Of a stretch of DNA of 64,000 bases, positions 44,173 to 52,840 are shown piece after piece. Source of the stretch: Nonomuraea spiralis (GTDB lineage: Bacteria; Actinomycetota; Actinomycetes; Streptosporangiales; Streptosporangiaceae); the NCBI RefSeq assembly GCF_014648435.1, contig NZ_BMRC01000006.1:1-64000 (forward strand). Reading direction: 5' to 3'. The notes under the pieces were generated by a model. It ran no database searches. It saw only the letters and a program-made list of their open reading frames with translations, and was not told the DNA's origin. The stretch's first letter is position 1; every line of letters begins with the position of its first letter. The translations under genes were made by a program, and so were the position numbers.

Positions 44173-46005
44173 TTACTTGACCGTCTCGCGGTCGTGCTGG
44201 CACACGGAGCAACTGGTCAGCCCGGCGGCCTCGGCCTCCGCGAGCGTCATGGTCTCCACACCCGACTCACCCGCGCCTCTGATCAGCGGGCAGGCGGTGC
44301 TGTGAAAACGGCTCGTACCGACGATGACCTTGACCGTCCCGCCCCTACCGCCCGCAGCATCGGCCCCACCCTTGCCACCAGCGCTTTCAGCGTCCTCATC
44401 GCCCCGAGCGGCCTTCTTGGCCCCCTCACCCGCTCCGGCGGACCCGGCCCCTTCCGCCGCCTTCTCCGCCTTGGACGCGCCACCTCCGGAGGGTGTGCCG
44501 CTCTTCGGGGGCGTACTGGGCTTCGGGCCTCCGCTCGATGCGGGGGACGCGGCCGTCTTGGGGGACGGGCCCGTCGTGCCGGGCTTGCCACCCGCGCCCG
44601 GTGTCTTGGGGACATCGGCGGGCTTCGAGGCCGTACCGGTTGTGGCGGGTGCTCCGGCGGGGAGCGGGCCCGTGGGCTTGGCCTCCGACTCGGCGGACGA
44701 CGGGGGCCGACCACTCGACGGGGCCGGCGCAGCCCCAGAAGGCCGCTCAGACGGCCCGGAAGCCCCACCCGAACCTTCGGGGTGGACCGGCATCCCGGAA
44801 GACGTCACGCGAGGCTGCGGGGCCGTGTCCGGGCCGGAGGAGTCGTCGTCCTCGTCAGGGGACTGTCCGGGCCGGTCGGCGGGCGACGGCCGGGCCGCCG
44901 AAGACGGCCTCCCCGGCGCGCTCTCAGCCGACTTGCCCGAAGAACCGTCCGGCTTGCCCGAAGAAGCGTCCGGCTTGCCCGAGGTGGCGTCCGGCTTGCC
45001 CGAGGACGACGAGGCCGGAGCCGACAGGCTCTTGGCCTCGTCTGGGGAAGCGGGACGCGCGGGCCGCTCGCGGTCGTGCGGCGGCCGGAAGTACGAAGTC
45101 TGGATCTCCGCCTGCTCGTCACCGGAGTCGGCCCCCGGGTCGGGCGCGGCGGCGGCGGAGGGTTGCTTGGCCTGGTCGCCCGCCTGAGCGGCGGCGGCCG
45201 GACGGCCGAACCACCCGGTGGCGCCCTCCTCGCGGGAGGCGGGGGGCTCCGGGGTGGGGGTGGAAGCCTTCGTGTCGGGCTTCGGCGGGACGACCGGCGG
45301 ACGCAGGTCCTGGGTCTCCGCGGAGGTCTCGGCCCGGCTCTGCGTCCGGGGCTCGGCCCGGTTCTCGGACCGGCTCTCTGCCTTGGGTTCGGCCCGGTTC
45401 TCCGCCACGGCGGAGGGGGTGGTACCGGGGCCGGGGGCGACGGCTGGCTCGGGGTCGGCGGCAGGGGGCAACTGCCGTCCGCCGAGCGCGGCGTCTGGAA
45501 GGCACGTCGTGCAGGGCGTGAAGCCCTCCTCGCGTGCCTCCTCGTAGGTGAGCTCCTCGTGATCCCGTCCGGCCAGCTGGCGACAGCCTGGCACGTGGTA
45601 TCTCCTGCGACCCGGGATCACCAGCACGATCGCGTCCGGCGAGATGCCGCTCGCCGCGGGGCGGCGAGGCGCGGAGGCCGGTACGGCGGTCCGCTGGAGC
45701 GTCTGCGGGGGCGGCTGGTGCGGATGGGGCTGTGGCCGCGGATGCGGCTGGGGCCCGGCAGGACCGGTCTGGTTGTACGGCAGGCCGGGCGGCGGGAGCG
45801 GGGCCGGAGGGGTGGCCGGCGCAGCGGCCCGCCCACCACCGGGAAACAGCTCGTGACGCCGCAGCAACGCCCCGATCACCAGGAACAGCGCGGACAGCAC
45901 GCTGACCACGATGGACCACATGATCAGGAACGGCTTAGCCAGTACGAAGCCCGCGATCAGCAACACGACCGCCGCGAGCACCAAACCAGCACTGATAAGG
46001 ATCAC
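44173..46005 (-). CDS. Large disordered membrane protein with two Ada-like Cys/His clusters
   Basis: This 610-residue protein, not recognised as a named family, starts at GTG 46,005. Two N-terminal membrane helices (about 4-23 and 26-48) are followed by a Pro/His-rich stretch. A cluster with His137, Cys141, Cys165 and Cys168 (RRRYHVPGCRQLAG ... EEGFTPCTTC) comes next, then about 390 residues of disordered Pro, Ser, Gly and Lys with a GKPDxSS repeat. A second cluster of the same design closes the protein (SRFHSTACPLIRG ... AAGLTSCSVCQHD). Spacing recalls the zinc-binding fold of Ada N-terminal domains. It follows wag31 on the same strand after 41 bp. The role is unknown; a cytoplasmic zinc or redox sensor near the septum or tip is speculation. 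Confidence 0.75.
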   Translation of the reverse strand: MILISAGLVLAAVVLLIAGFVLAKPFLIMWSIVVSVLSALFLVIGALLRRHELFPGGGRAAAPATPPAPLPPPGLPYNQTGPAGPQPHPRPQPHPHQPPPQTLQRTAVPASAPRRPAASGISPDAIVLVIPGRRRYHVPGCRQLAGRDHEELTYEEAREEGFTPCTTCLPDAALGGRQLPPAADPEPAVAPGPGTTPSAVAENRAEPKAESRSENRAEPRTQSRAETSAETQDLRPPVVPPKPDTKASTPTPEPPASREEGATGWFGRPAAAAQAGDQAKQPSAAAAPDPGADSGDEQAEIQTSYFRPPHDRERPARPASPDEAKSLSAPASSSSGKPDATSGKPDASSGKPDGSSGKSAESAPGRPSSAARPSPADRPGQSPDEDDDSSGPDTAPQPRVTSSGMPVHPEGSGGASGPSERPSGAAPAPSSGRPPSSAESEAKPTGPLPAGAPATTGTASKPADVPKTPGAGGKPGTTGPSPKTAASPASSGGPKPSTPPKSGTPSGGGASKAEKAAEGAGSAGAGEGAKKAARGDEDAESAGGKGGADAAGGRGGTVKVIVGTSRFHSTACPLIRGAGESGVETMTLAEAEAAGLTSCSVCQHDRETVK

Positions 46006-46046
46006 AGGGGGCTCTTTCGAGTGACAGGTCCTAGTGACCCGCTACT

Positions 46047-46922
46047 TTACCGGCGGTCGTTGTGCGGACCGTCGCCGCCGGGGAAAACGCCCTGCGGGGC
46101 CTCGCCGCCGAACGGGTTGGGACCACCGGGGAGAGGCTGCTGGCCACCCTGGGGAACCGCGTGCGACATGGCGGGAGCCTGGGTCTGGGGACCGGACATG
46201 ACGGGGAAGCCGCCGCTGCCCTCGGCCGAGACGTTGAGCTCGGCGAGCTGGTTCTCCAGGTAGAGCTTGAGGCGGCTGCGGTACTCGCGCTCGAAGCTGC
46301 GCAGCTCCTCGACCTTGCGCTCGAGCTCGTCGCGGGTCTGCACCAGCGAGCCCATGGCCTGGCGGTGGCGCTCCTGCGCGTCGCGCTCAAGCGTCTCGGC
46401 GCGGGCGCGGGCGTCGCCGATGACCTGCTCGGCCTGGCGGCGGGCCTTGGTGAGGATCTCGTCGGCCTCGCGGCGGGCGCGGGTCACCGTCTCGTCCGCC
46501 TCCCGGCGGGCGTCGGAGATCGCCTGGTCGGCGGTCTGCTGGGCGAGGGCCAGCACGCGGGCCGCGGTGTCCATGTTGTCCTCGGCGGGAGGCATGCTCA
46601 TGGCCATGGGCTGCGGCTCGGGGGCTCGCATGGGCGGCGGCTCGGGGGCCCGCATGGGCTCCGGCTGCGGCGGCGCCATCATCTCTGGCTTCGGCTGCTC
46701 CTGAACGGGTGCGGAGGCCATGGGCATGCCCATGCCGCCCGGCACCTTCCCACGCAGGCACTCGGCCAGTTTGGCGCGAAGCTCCTCGTTCTCTTGGATC
46801 AGGCGGTCAAGCTCAGCCTCCACCTCGTCGAGGAAGGCGTCGACCTCTTCCTCGTCGTAGCCCGGCCGCAGCCGGGTGGTACTGAACTGCTTGTTCCGCA
46901 CATCAGCGGGCGTCAGCGGCAT
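46047..46922 (-). CDS. wag31: Polar growth and division protein Wag31/DivIVA
   Basis: This 291-residue DivIVA-family protein has an N-terminal lipid-binding domain (MPLTPADVRNKQFSTTRLRP, GYDEEEVDAFLDEVEAELDRL) and two coiled-coil parts separated by a Pro/Met-rich linker with repeated MRAPEPPP-like units. In actinobacteria it marks cell poles and recruits wall synthesis. ATG 46,922 has AAGGAG nearby. It is the last gene of the dcw-linked series ftsZ-ylmE-sepF-ylmG-wag31. Confidence 0.95.
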   Translation of the reverse strand: MPLTPADVRNKQFSTTRLRPGYDEEEVDAFLDEVEAELDRLIQENEELRAKLAECLRGKVPGGMGMPMASAPVQEQPKPEMMAPPQPEPMRAPEPPPMRAPEPQPMAMSMPPAEDNMDTAARVLALAQQTADQAISDARREADETVTRARREADEILTKARRQAEQVIGDARARAETLERDAQERHRQAMGSLVQTRDELERKVEELRSFEREYRSRLKLYLENQLAELNVSAEGSGGFPVMSGPQTQAPAMSHAVPQGGQQPLPGGPNPFGGEAPQGVFPGGDGPHNDRR

Positions 46923-47029
46923 TTTTTGGTCTCCTTGGCGCGCTTGGAGTCTGTCCGGAGGGACGGTGAACCCGAATCACTTCAGCGCGGACACGAGTTG
47001 GATCACGACCGGCACCCCACCAGCCCGCC

Positions 47030-47323
47030 TCACCGGCCGCCCAGTGACCCAGCGATCTGGATCAAGATCAGCACGACGATGAACAGGACAGTGAAGCTTA
47101 GGTCAAAGGCCACCGTACCCAACCGGAGCGGGGGAATGAAACGGCGGAGGAACTTGAGAGGTGGGTCGGTCGCGGTGTATGTGGCCTCCGCCAGCACCAG
47201 CACGACCCCGGAAGGCCGCCACTGCCGGGCGAACGCCTGCACCGTCTCAAAGATCATCCTGCCGATGAGCAACACCAAATACAGAGACAGGACTACGACC
47301 AAGATCCCACTCACGATCTCCAC
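47030..47323 (-). CDS. ylmG: YggT/YlmG-family membrane protein
   Basis: This 97-residue protein has two hydrophobic segments (SGILVVVLSLYLVLLIGRMI; TVLFIVVLILIQIAGSLG) flanking the conserved loop PSGVVLVLAEATYTATDPPL and LRRFIPPLRLG, typical of YggT. GTG 47,323 starts it behind a distant GGAGG. Its place between sepF and wag31 is the standard actinobacterial order. Relatives are linked to division and membrane organisation. Confidence 0.9.
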   Translation of the reverse strand: MEIVSGILVVVLSLYLVLLIGRMIFETVQAFARQWRPSGVVLVLAEATYTATDPPLKFLRRFIPPLRLGTVAFDLSFTVLFIVVLILIQIAGSLGGR

Positions 47324-47403
47324 GGCCCGGCCGCGCCTCCACTTCTGATGTGCCCTACCGGCCGCGCACGGACCCGGTTGGGTGCGATGGACATACAGAG
47401 ACT

Positions 47404-47904
47404 CTAACTCTGGTTGAAGAACCCGCGTTCCGCGATTCGGGCCTTGTCCTCGGCGGTCACCTCGACATTGGCAGGGGACAACAGGAACACCTTGTTGGTA
47501 ACACGTTCAATGCTTCCATGTAGGCCAAAGACCAGACCTGCCGCGAAATCCACGAGCCGCTTCGCGTCGCTGTCAACCATTTCGGTCAGATTCATGATGA
47601 CCGGGGTCCCGTCGCGGAAGTGCTCTCCGATGGTTCGGGCCTCATTGTAGGTCCGGGGATGGAGGGTCGTGATGCGCGCCAGGTCGGTCGTACGGCGCTC
47701 CAGGATCGTCGTGGCGGGCCTGGGCGCGGGCACCCCCGAGTCGGCCTCCTCGTCGCGGTCCTGGACCGCCACGGGCCGTTCCTCGCCGGTCCGCTGGACA
47801 TCGTCGTCGTAGGCGTACTCGTCGGTGTAGGTCTCGTACCTCTCGTAGCGGTCGTCCTCCACGAGACCGAGGTAGACCGCCATCTTGCGCATCGCGCCGG
47901 CCAT
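47404..47904 (-). CDS. sepF: Cell division protein SepF
   Basis: This 166-residue protein has an N-terminal amphipathic membrane-targeting helix ([20 protein letters not shown]), an acidic linker and the SepF beta-fold ([51 protein letters not shown]). SepF anchors FtsZ to the membrane; in actinobacteria lacking FtsA it is the main anchor. ATG 47,904 lies 11 bases after AGGAGG; ATG 47,892 and 47,883 are alternatives. Confidence 0.95.
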   Translation of the reverse strand: MAGAMRKMAVYLGLVEDDRYERYETYTDEYAYDDDVQRTGEERPVAVQDRDEEADSGVPAPRPATTILERRTTDLARITTLHPRTYNEARTIGEHFRDGTPVIMNLTEMVDSDAKRLVDFAAGLVFGLHGSIERVTNKVFLLSPANVEVTAEDKARIAERGFFNQS

Positions 47905-48042
47905 CGCTACGTCGTCCTCCTGCTCATGGTCGCACTGGCTCGGACCCGTCGCCGGGGCCGAGGCGGCAGCCGTACCCCCCTGGAGCTCACCGCGGATCGA
48001 CCTCTACTTGATCATGGGCCTGAAGACCCACTTGAGGGGACA

Positions 48043-48735
48043 TTACCTGACGAAGGGCCTGCGACGGCCGAGCAACGCCGTACCGATCCGCACGTGTGTC
48101 GCACCGTACGCGACCGCCTCGACGAGGTCCTGGCTCATGCCCGCGGAGACCATCGTGGCCCGCGGATGTTGCTCCTGGACGCGGGTCGCCACGTCGCGCA
48201 GAACGGCGAAGGCCCGGGCGGGCTCCTCCCCCAGCGGCGCCACCGCCATGACGCCGCCCAGCCACACGCCCTCGGTCAGCGCCACCTCGTCGGCCAGCGC
48301 GAGCACGTCGGCGGGCCGGGCGCCGCCCCTGGAGGGGTCGTCGTCGAGCGCCACCTGGATCAGGCAGCCGACCTTGCGGCCCTGCCGCACGGCCTCCTTG
48401 CTGATCGCCTCCAGCAGCCTGAGGCGGTCGACCGAGTGGATCACGTCGGCGTACCCGACGACCGAACGCACCTTGTTGGTCTGGAGCTGGCCCACGAAGT
48501 GCCAGGTGAGCGGCAGGCCGGCCAGCTCGTGAGCCTTGGCCGCCGCCTCCTGGTCGCGGTTCTCGCCGACGTCGCGCACACCCAGCTCGCACAGGATGCG
48601 CACGTCGTCGGCCGGTCTGGTCTTGGTGACCGCGATCAGGGTGACCTCGCCGCGGTCGCGGCCCACCGCCTGGCAGGCCTCGCCGATGCGGGTGTCGATC
48701 TCGGTGAGACCGGCCGCGATCTCGTCACTACGCAC
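48043..48735 (-). CDS. ylmE: PLP homeostasis protein YggS/YlmE
   Basis: This 230-residue PLP-binding barrel has the Lys in VTLIAVTKTRPADDV, then GENRDQEAAAKAHEL (usually GENYVQE), WHFVGQLQTNKVR, HSVDRLRLL, MAVAP, SAGMSQDLVEAVAYGATHVRIG. Start GTG 48,735 has GGGAGAG close by; the frame is open to 48,795. It lies directly after ftsZ, with no pgeF/ylmD between. The family controls vitamin B6 pools. Confidence 0.93.
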   Translation of the reverse strand: MRSDEIAAGLTEIDTRIGEACQAVGRDRGEVTLIAVTKTRPADDVRILCELGVRDVGENRDQEAAAKAHELAGLPLTWHFVGQLQTNKVRSVVGYADVIHSVDRLRLLEAISKEAVRQGRKVGCLIQVALDDDPSRGGARPADVLALADEVALTEGVWLGGVMAVAPLGEEPARAFAVLRDVATRVQEQHPRATMVSAGMSQDLVEAVAYGATHVRIGTALLGRRRPFVR

Positions 48736-48886
48736 GCGTCTCTCCCTCTCCCTGCCTCCATCGTCCCGCACCTCGGCACGTGTGCCGTACGCCACGATGG
48801 CCCCCTTTCCGTGCCGCGGGTCTGCTCACGGCACACACGACGGCGCCGCTCCCGGATGCCTGCAGGGAGCGGCGGTGGGTGGTGAG

Positions 48887-50371
48887 CTACTTGAGGAAGT
48901 CGGGGACGTCGAGCTCCTCCTCCTGCTCCTCGAAGATCACCCGAGGACGTTTGGGAGGCTCCGACATGCGGGAGGTGATGGGCGTGGGCGGGTTGGCCGG
49001 TTCGGGCGTGGGCCTCGGGATGGAGACCGGGGCCTGCGGCTCGTCGTCGCCGAGACCGGCGCCGACGGGCTCGGCGGACTGGACCGGCTCCACCGGGCGG
49101 ACCGGCTCGGGCCTGAACTCCTGGCGCGGCTCCGGCCGGGGCTCGGGACGCGGCTCCGGCCTGAACTCCTGCCGGGGCTCGGGCCTGAACTCCTGGCGCG
49201 GCTCCGGGCGAGGCTCGGCGCGGAACTCCTGGCGGGGTTCCGACCGCAGCTCGGCCCGCGGCTCCGGGCGGGGCTCGGGACGCGGCTCCGGCCTCGGCGC
49301 GGGCGGCTCGGACTTCACGCTGGGCGAGGCGGCGACACCGGGCCGTACGGCCGAGGAGACCGGCGCCGCGGGCGGCGTGGCCGGCCTGGCGGCGGGCCTC
49401 GGCAGCGGCTTCTCGACGGGCGGCGGCACGTCGTCGAAGCCCGCCGCGATCACGGTGACCCGCACCTCGTCGCCGAGGGCGTCGTCGATCACCGTGCCGA
49501 AGATGATGTTGGCGTCGGGGGCGGCGGCCATCGAGACGAGCTGGGCCGCCTCGTTGATCTCGAACAGGCCGAGGTCGGAGCCGCCCGCGATCGACAGCAG
49601 CACGCCGTGGGCGCCGTCGATGCTGGCCTCCAGCAGCGGGCTGGAGACCGCCATCTCGGCGGCGGCGACCGACCGGTCGTCACCGCGCGCGTGGCCGATG
49701 CCCATGAGCGCCGAGCCCGCGCCCGACATGACCGACTTGACGTCGGCGAAGTCGAGGTTGATCAGGCCGGGCGTGGTGATCAGGTCGGTGATGCCCTGGA
49801 CACCGGACAGCAGCACCTGGTCGGCCGCCTTGAACGCGTCGAGCACGCTCACCTGCCGGTCGGAGATCGACAGCAGCCGGTCGTTGGGGATCACGATGAG
49901 GGTGTCGACCTCGTCGCGCAGCGTCTCTATGCCGGCCTCGGCCTGCGAGGCGCGACGCCGCCCCTCGAAGCTGAAGGGCCGGGTCACCACGCCGATCGTC
50001 AGCGCGCCGAGCGACCGGGCGATGTTGGCCACGACCGGCGCGCCGCCGGTGCCCGTGCCACCGCCCTCGCCGGCCGTGACGAAGACCATGTCGGCCCCCT
50101 TGAGGACCTCCTCGATCTCCTCCCGGTGGTCCTCGGCCGCCTTGCGCCCCACGTCGGGGTTGGCTCCGGCGCCCAGTCCGCGCGTGAGCTCGCGGCCCAC
50201 GTCAAGTTTCACATCGGCGTCACTCATCAGCAGCGCCTGGGCGTCGGTGTTTATGGCGATGAACTCGACGCCCTTGAGTCCCTCCTCGATCATCCGGTTG
50301 ACGGCGTTCACTCCGCCGCCGCCAATGCCGACGACCTTGATGACCGCGAGGTAGTTCTGCGGTGCTGCCAC
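48887..50371 (-). CDS. ftsZ: Cell division GTPase FtsZ with long repeat-rich C-terminal linker
   Basis: This 494-residue tubulin homologue has a GTPase core at residues 1-312 with [20 protein letters not shown], the tubulin signature [13 protein letters not shown], and the NDRLL and [15 protein letters not shown] segments. It ends in the conserved C-terminal peptide LDVPDFLK. The linker between (about 313-485) is some 175 residues, with repeats such as [16 protein letters not shown], far longer than the about 60 residues in mycobacteria. GTG 50,371 is the start by homology and an AAAGG nine bases upstream; ATG 50,404 in frame adds 11 unconserved residues. Confidence 0.96.
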   Translation of the reverse strand: MAAPQNYLAVIKVVGIGGGGVNAVNRMIEEGLKGVEFIAINTDAQALLMSDADVKLDVGRELTRGLGAGANPDVGRKAAEDHREEIEEVLKGADMVFVTAGEGGGTGTGGAPVVANIARSLGALTIGVVTRPFSFEGRRRASQAEAGIETLRDEVDTLIVIPNDRLLSISDRQVSVLDAFKAADQVLLSGVQGITDLITTPGLINLDFADVKSVMSGAGSALMGIGHARGDDRSVAAAEMAVSSPLLEASIDGAHGVLLSIAGGSDLGLFEINEAAQLVSMAAAPDANIIFGTVIDDALGDEVRVTVIAAGFDDVPPPVEKPLPRPAARPATPPAAPVSSAVRPGVAASPSVKSEPPAPRPEPRPEPRPEPRAELRSEPRQEFRAEPRPEPRQEFRPEPRQEFRPEPRPEPRPEPRQEFRPEPVRPVEPVQSAEPVGAGLGDDEPQAPVSIPRPTPEPANPPTPITSRMSEPPKRPRVIFEEQEEELDVPDFLK

Positions 50372-50706
50372 GACGAGGGGCCTTTCCGCTCGTTGACTTG
50401 CCATTTCGGTGCGGATCGTCTCCGCGTTTTCTCAGTTTGCGTAACTCTCAACCTCAGGTTGAGATTTAGATTTATGTCAACCTGAGGATTGATACGGACA
50501 GTAGGAGTCCCCTACCAGGCGGGTCAACTAACCGCGCCGCAAGCACGTCCGGCGTGTCGCGGGCTGTCCGATTCGCTCCGAAGTCGTGCCTGGTCGGGGC
50601 CTTCCTCTGCCGAAGGTCCGATCTACAGGCTCTCACGCCGCGACCCCCACCTCGCACAGGCACGCGATGCCCTTGCCACGGAGTTGCCAGACTCTGACAC
50701 TCGTGA
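50372..50706 (-). promoter_or_regulatory. ftsQ-ftsZ intergenic region with ftsZ promoter and inverted repeat
   Basis: The 335 bp contain no convincing gene and are AT-rich for this genome between about 50,420 and 50,500. A perfect 8-bp inverted repeat CTCAACCT-C-AGGTTGAG lies at 50,447-50,463. A second half-site TCAACCTGAGG is at 50,477-50,487, 29 bp from the first copy. On the minus strand TTGACA (50,480-50,475) followed by TAAATCTAAATC looks like a core promoter. The repeats overlap it, as operator sites would. ftsZ is thus expected to have its own regulated promoter, as in other actinomycetes. Confidence 0.6.
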
Positions 50707-51369
50707 TCACTTCAGGGTGACGACATCGGGAGAGCTGACGTCGTACAGGGTGGCCTTGCGCTTGAGGAGCGAGACCAGGATGCGGCCTTTCTCCTCCGGC
50801 CGGTCGGCTCCGCCCCACAGGACCGTACGCCCGTCGGACAGCTCCAGCGTCACGCCTTCGGCCGAGGCGGCGCGTACCAGCCGGACCTTGCCCGCCACCA
50901 CGGGCGGGAGCGCCTGGACGACCTGGAGCGCCGCCATGGTGGCCGGGTCGCCCGCCGCCGGACGGTCGACCTTGAGCAGTGGCAGCATGAACGGCGAGGT
51001 GTCCTTGACCTCGATCACCACGCCCTGCTTGTCGACGACCGCGAACCGGCCGCCCGCCGGGATCACGGCGACGGGCTCGCGCTCGACCACCTCGATCCGC
51101 AGCGTGCCCGGCCAGACCCGGTCGACCTTGGCCGTCGCGAGCTGCCTGATGCCGAGCACGCGGGTCTCGACGTCGGCCAGGTCGACCGTGGCCAGGGGAT
51201 GCAGGTCGGCCACGCCCGCCTGCTGCTCGATGCGCTCGCTGGGCACTGTGAGATTTCCCACGATCTCGATCGACCGCACGCCGAGGACCGGTGAGAAGAA
51301 CACCAGCCAGGCGGCCGAGCCGACCACGCCCGCCGTCAGCAGCACCAGGAACGCCGTCCGCGCCTTCAT
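50707..51369 (-). CDS. ftsQ: Cell division protein FtsQ
   Basis: This 220-residue bitopic protein has one N-terminal helix (FLVLLTAGVVGSAAWLVFF), then the POTRA domain (GVRSIEIVGNLTVPSERIEQ) and the beta domain (KVDRVWPGTLRIEVVEREPVAV). This is the FtsQ/DivIB arrangement of the divisome FtsQLB subcomplex. The cytoplasmic part is very short (MKAR). ATG 51,369; it follows murC by 73 bp and precedes ftsZ by 335 bp. Confidence 0.93.
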   Translation of the reverse strand: MKARTAFLVLLTAGVVGSAAWLVFFSPVLGVRSIEIVGNLTVPSERIEQQAGVADLHPLATVDLADVETRVLGIRQLATAKVDRVWPGTLRIEVVEREPVAVIPAGGRFAVVDKQGVVIEVKDTSPFMLPLLKVDRPAAGDPATMAALQVVQALPPVVAGKVRLVRAASAEGVTLELSDGRTVLWGGADRPEEKGRILVSLLKRKATLYDVSSPDVVTLK

Positions 51370-51442
51370 CGCCCTCCTCGCACGCCGGCTTCGACCGTAC
51401 GCCGACGGGCCGGCCGGCAGCGGCCCGCCACGCGCATACGGC

Positions 51443-52840
51443 TCAGGACAGGCGCGCCACGAGCTGCGGCCCGAGCTCGGTCACGTCGCCCGCGCCCATC
51501 GTGAGCACGATGTCGCCGGGCCGCGCCCGCCCGGCCACCAGGTCGGGCACCGCGGCCCGGTCGGGGGCGTAGGCCACCCGCTCGGCCGGCAGCGGCACGC
51601 GCCCGGCCACCATCGCGCCGGACACGCCCGGCTCGGGGTCCTCCCGCGCGCCGTAGACGTCGAGCACGATGACCTCGTCGGCCAGCGCGAGCGCGGCGCC
51701 GAAGTCGTCGGCGAAAAAGCGGGTACGCGAGTAGAGGTGGGGCTGGAAGATCGCGATGACCCGGCCCGTGCCCGAGTAGGAGGCCACCACGTCGCGCGCG
51801 GCGCGCAGGTCGGCGGCCAGCTCGGTCGGGTGGTGGGCGTAGCTGTCGAACACCGCGACGCCGCCCGCCTCGCCCTTGGCCTCGAAGCGCCGTTTGGCTC
51901 CTGTGAAGGCCGCCAGGCCGTCTCTGATGTCCTCGAAGGCCAGCCCCAGCTCGTCGGCCACGGCGATGGCCGCGGTGGCGTTGAGCGCGTTGTGCGCCCC
52001 GGGGACGGCCAGCCGCACGTCTCCCCTGCCCTCGATGGAGAACACCGTGCCGAAGCCGTCAGGTCGTACGCCGGTCACCCGGTAGTCCTCGCCCTGCTCG
52101 CCGTAGGTCCTGACCCGCAGCCCGCGCTCGCGCCCCCGCGCGGTCAGCTCGGCGGCCCCCGGGTCGTCGGCGCAGACGATGAGCAGCGAGCCGACCCGCT
52201 CGGCGAAGCGGGCGAAGCTGTCGTGGACCGCCCGCGGGTCGCCGTAGTTGTCGAGGTGGTCGGCCTCGACGTTGGTCACCACGGCGATGTCGGGGGCCAG
52301 CATGAGGAAGGAGCCGTCGCTCTCGTCGGCCTCGGCCACGAACACCCCGCCCGTGCCCTCGTCGGCGCCGAGCCCGGTGGTGACGAGCTGACCGCCCACG
52401 CAGTAGGACGGCTCGGCGCCGCACTTCTGCAGCGCCACGGTGAGCATGGAGGTGGTGGTGGTCTTGCCGTGGGTGCCGGCGATGGCCACGCCGGTGCGGC
52501 CGGCCATCACCGAGGCCAGCGCGGCGGCCCGCGGGATGATCCGCAGGCCCTGCTTGAGCGCCTCGCCCAGCTCGGGGTTGGAGTCGCGGATGGCGGTGGA
52601 GACGACCACGGTGTCGACGTCACGGATGTGGGAGGCGGCGTGGCCGATGTGCACGGTCGCGCCCAGCTCGCGCAGCTCGGTCACCAGCTCGGAGCTGCGC
52701 GCGTCGCTTCCGGTCACGCGGACGCCGCGCTTGAGCAGGATGCGGGCGATGCCCGACATGCCCGCCCCGCCGATGCCGATGAAGTGCACGCGGCCGAGCT
52801 CTTCGACGGCGACGGGATCGACCAGCTTGACGAGACTCAT
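51443..52840 (-). CDS. murC: UDP-N-acetylmuramate-L-alanine ligase MurC
   Basis: This 465-residue Mur ligase adds L-Ala to UDP-MurNAc. It has RVHFIGIGGAGMSGIA at the N-terminus, the ATP loop AGTHGKTTTTSM, EADESDGSF, VTNVEADHLDNY and the C-terminal DSYAHHPTEL and IFQPHLYSRT motifs. ATG 52,840 overlaps the murG stop by 4 bp. Confidence 0.97.
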   Translation of the reverse strand: MSLVKLVDPVAVEELGRVHFIGIGGAGMSGIARILLKRGVRVTGSDARSSELVTELRELGATVHIGHAASHIRDVDTVVVSTAIRDSNPELGEALKQGLRIIPRAAALASVMAGRTGVAIAGTHGKTTTTSMLTVALQKCGAEPSYCVGGQLVTTGLGADEGTGGVFVAEADESDGSFLMLAPDIAVVTNVEADHLDNYGDPRAVHDSFARFAERVGSLLIVCADDPGAAELTARGRERGLRVRTYGEQGEDYRVTGVRPDGFGTVFSIEGRGDVRLAVPGAHNALNATAAIAVADELGLAFEDIRDGLAAFTGAKRRFEAKGEAGGVAVFDSYAHHPTELAADLRAARDVVASYSGTGRVIAIFQPHLYSRTRFFADDFGAALALADEVIVLDVYGAREDPEPGVSGAMVAGRVPLPAERVAYAPDRAAVPDLVAGRARPGDIVLTMGAGDVTELGPQLVARLS

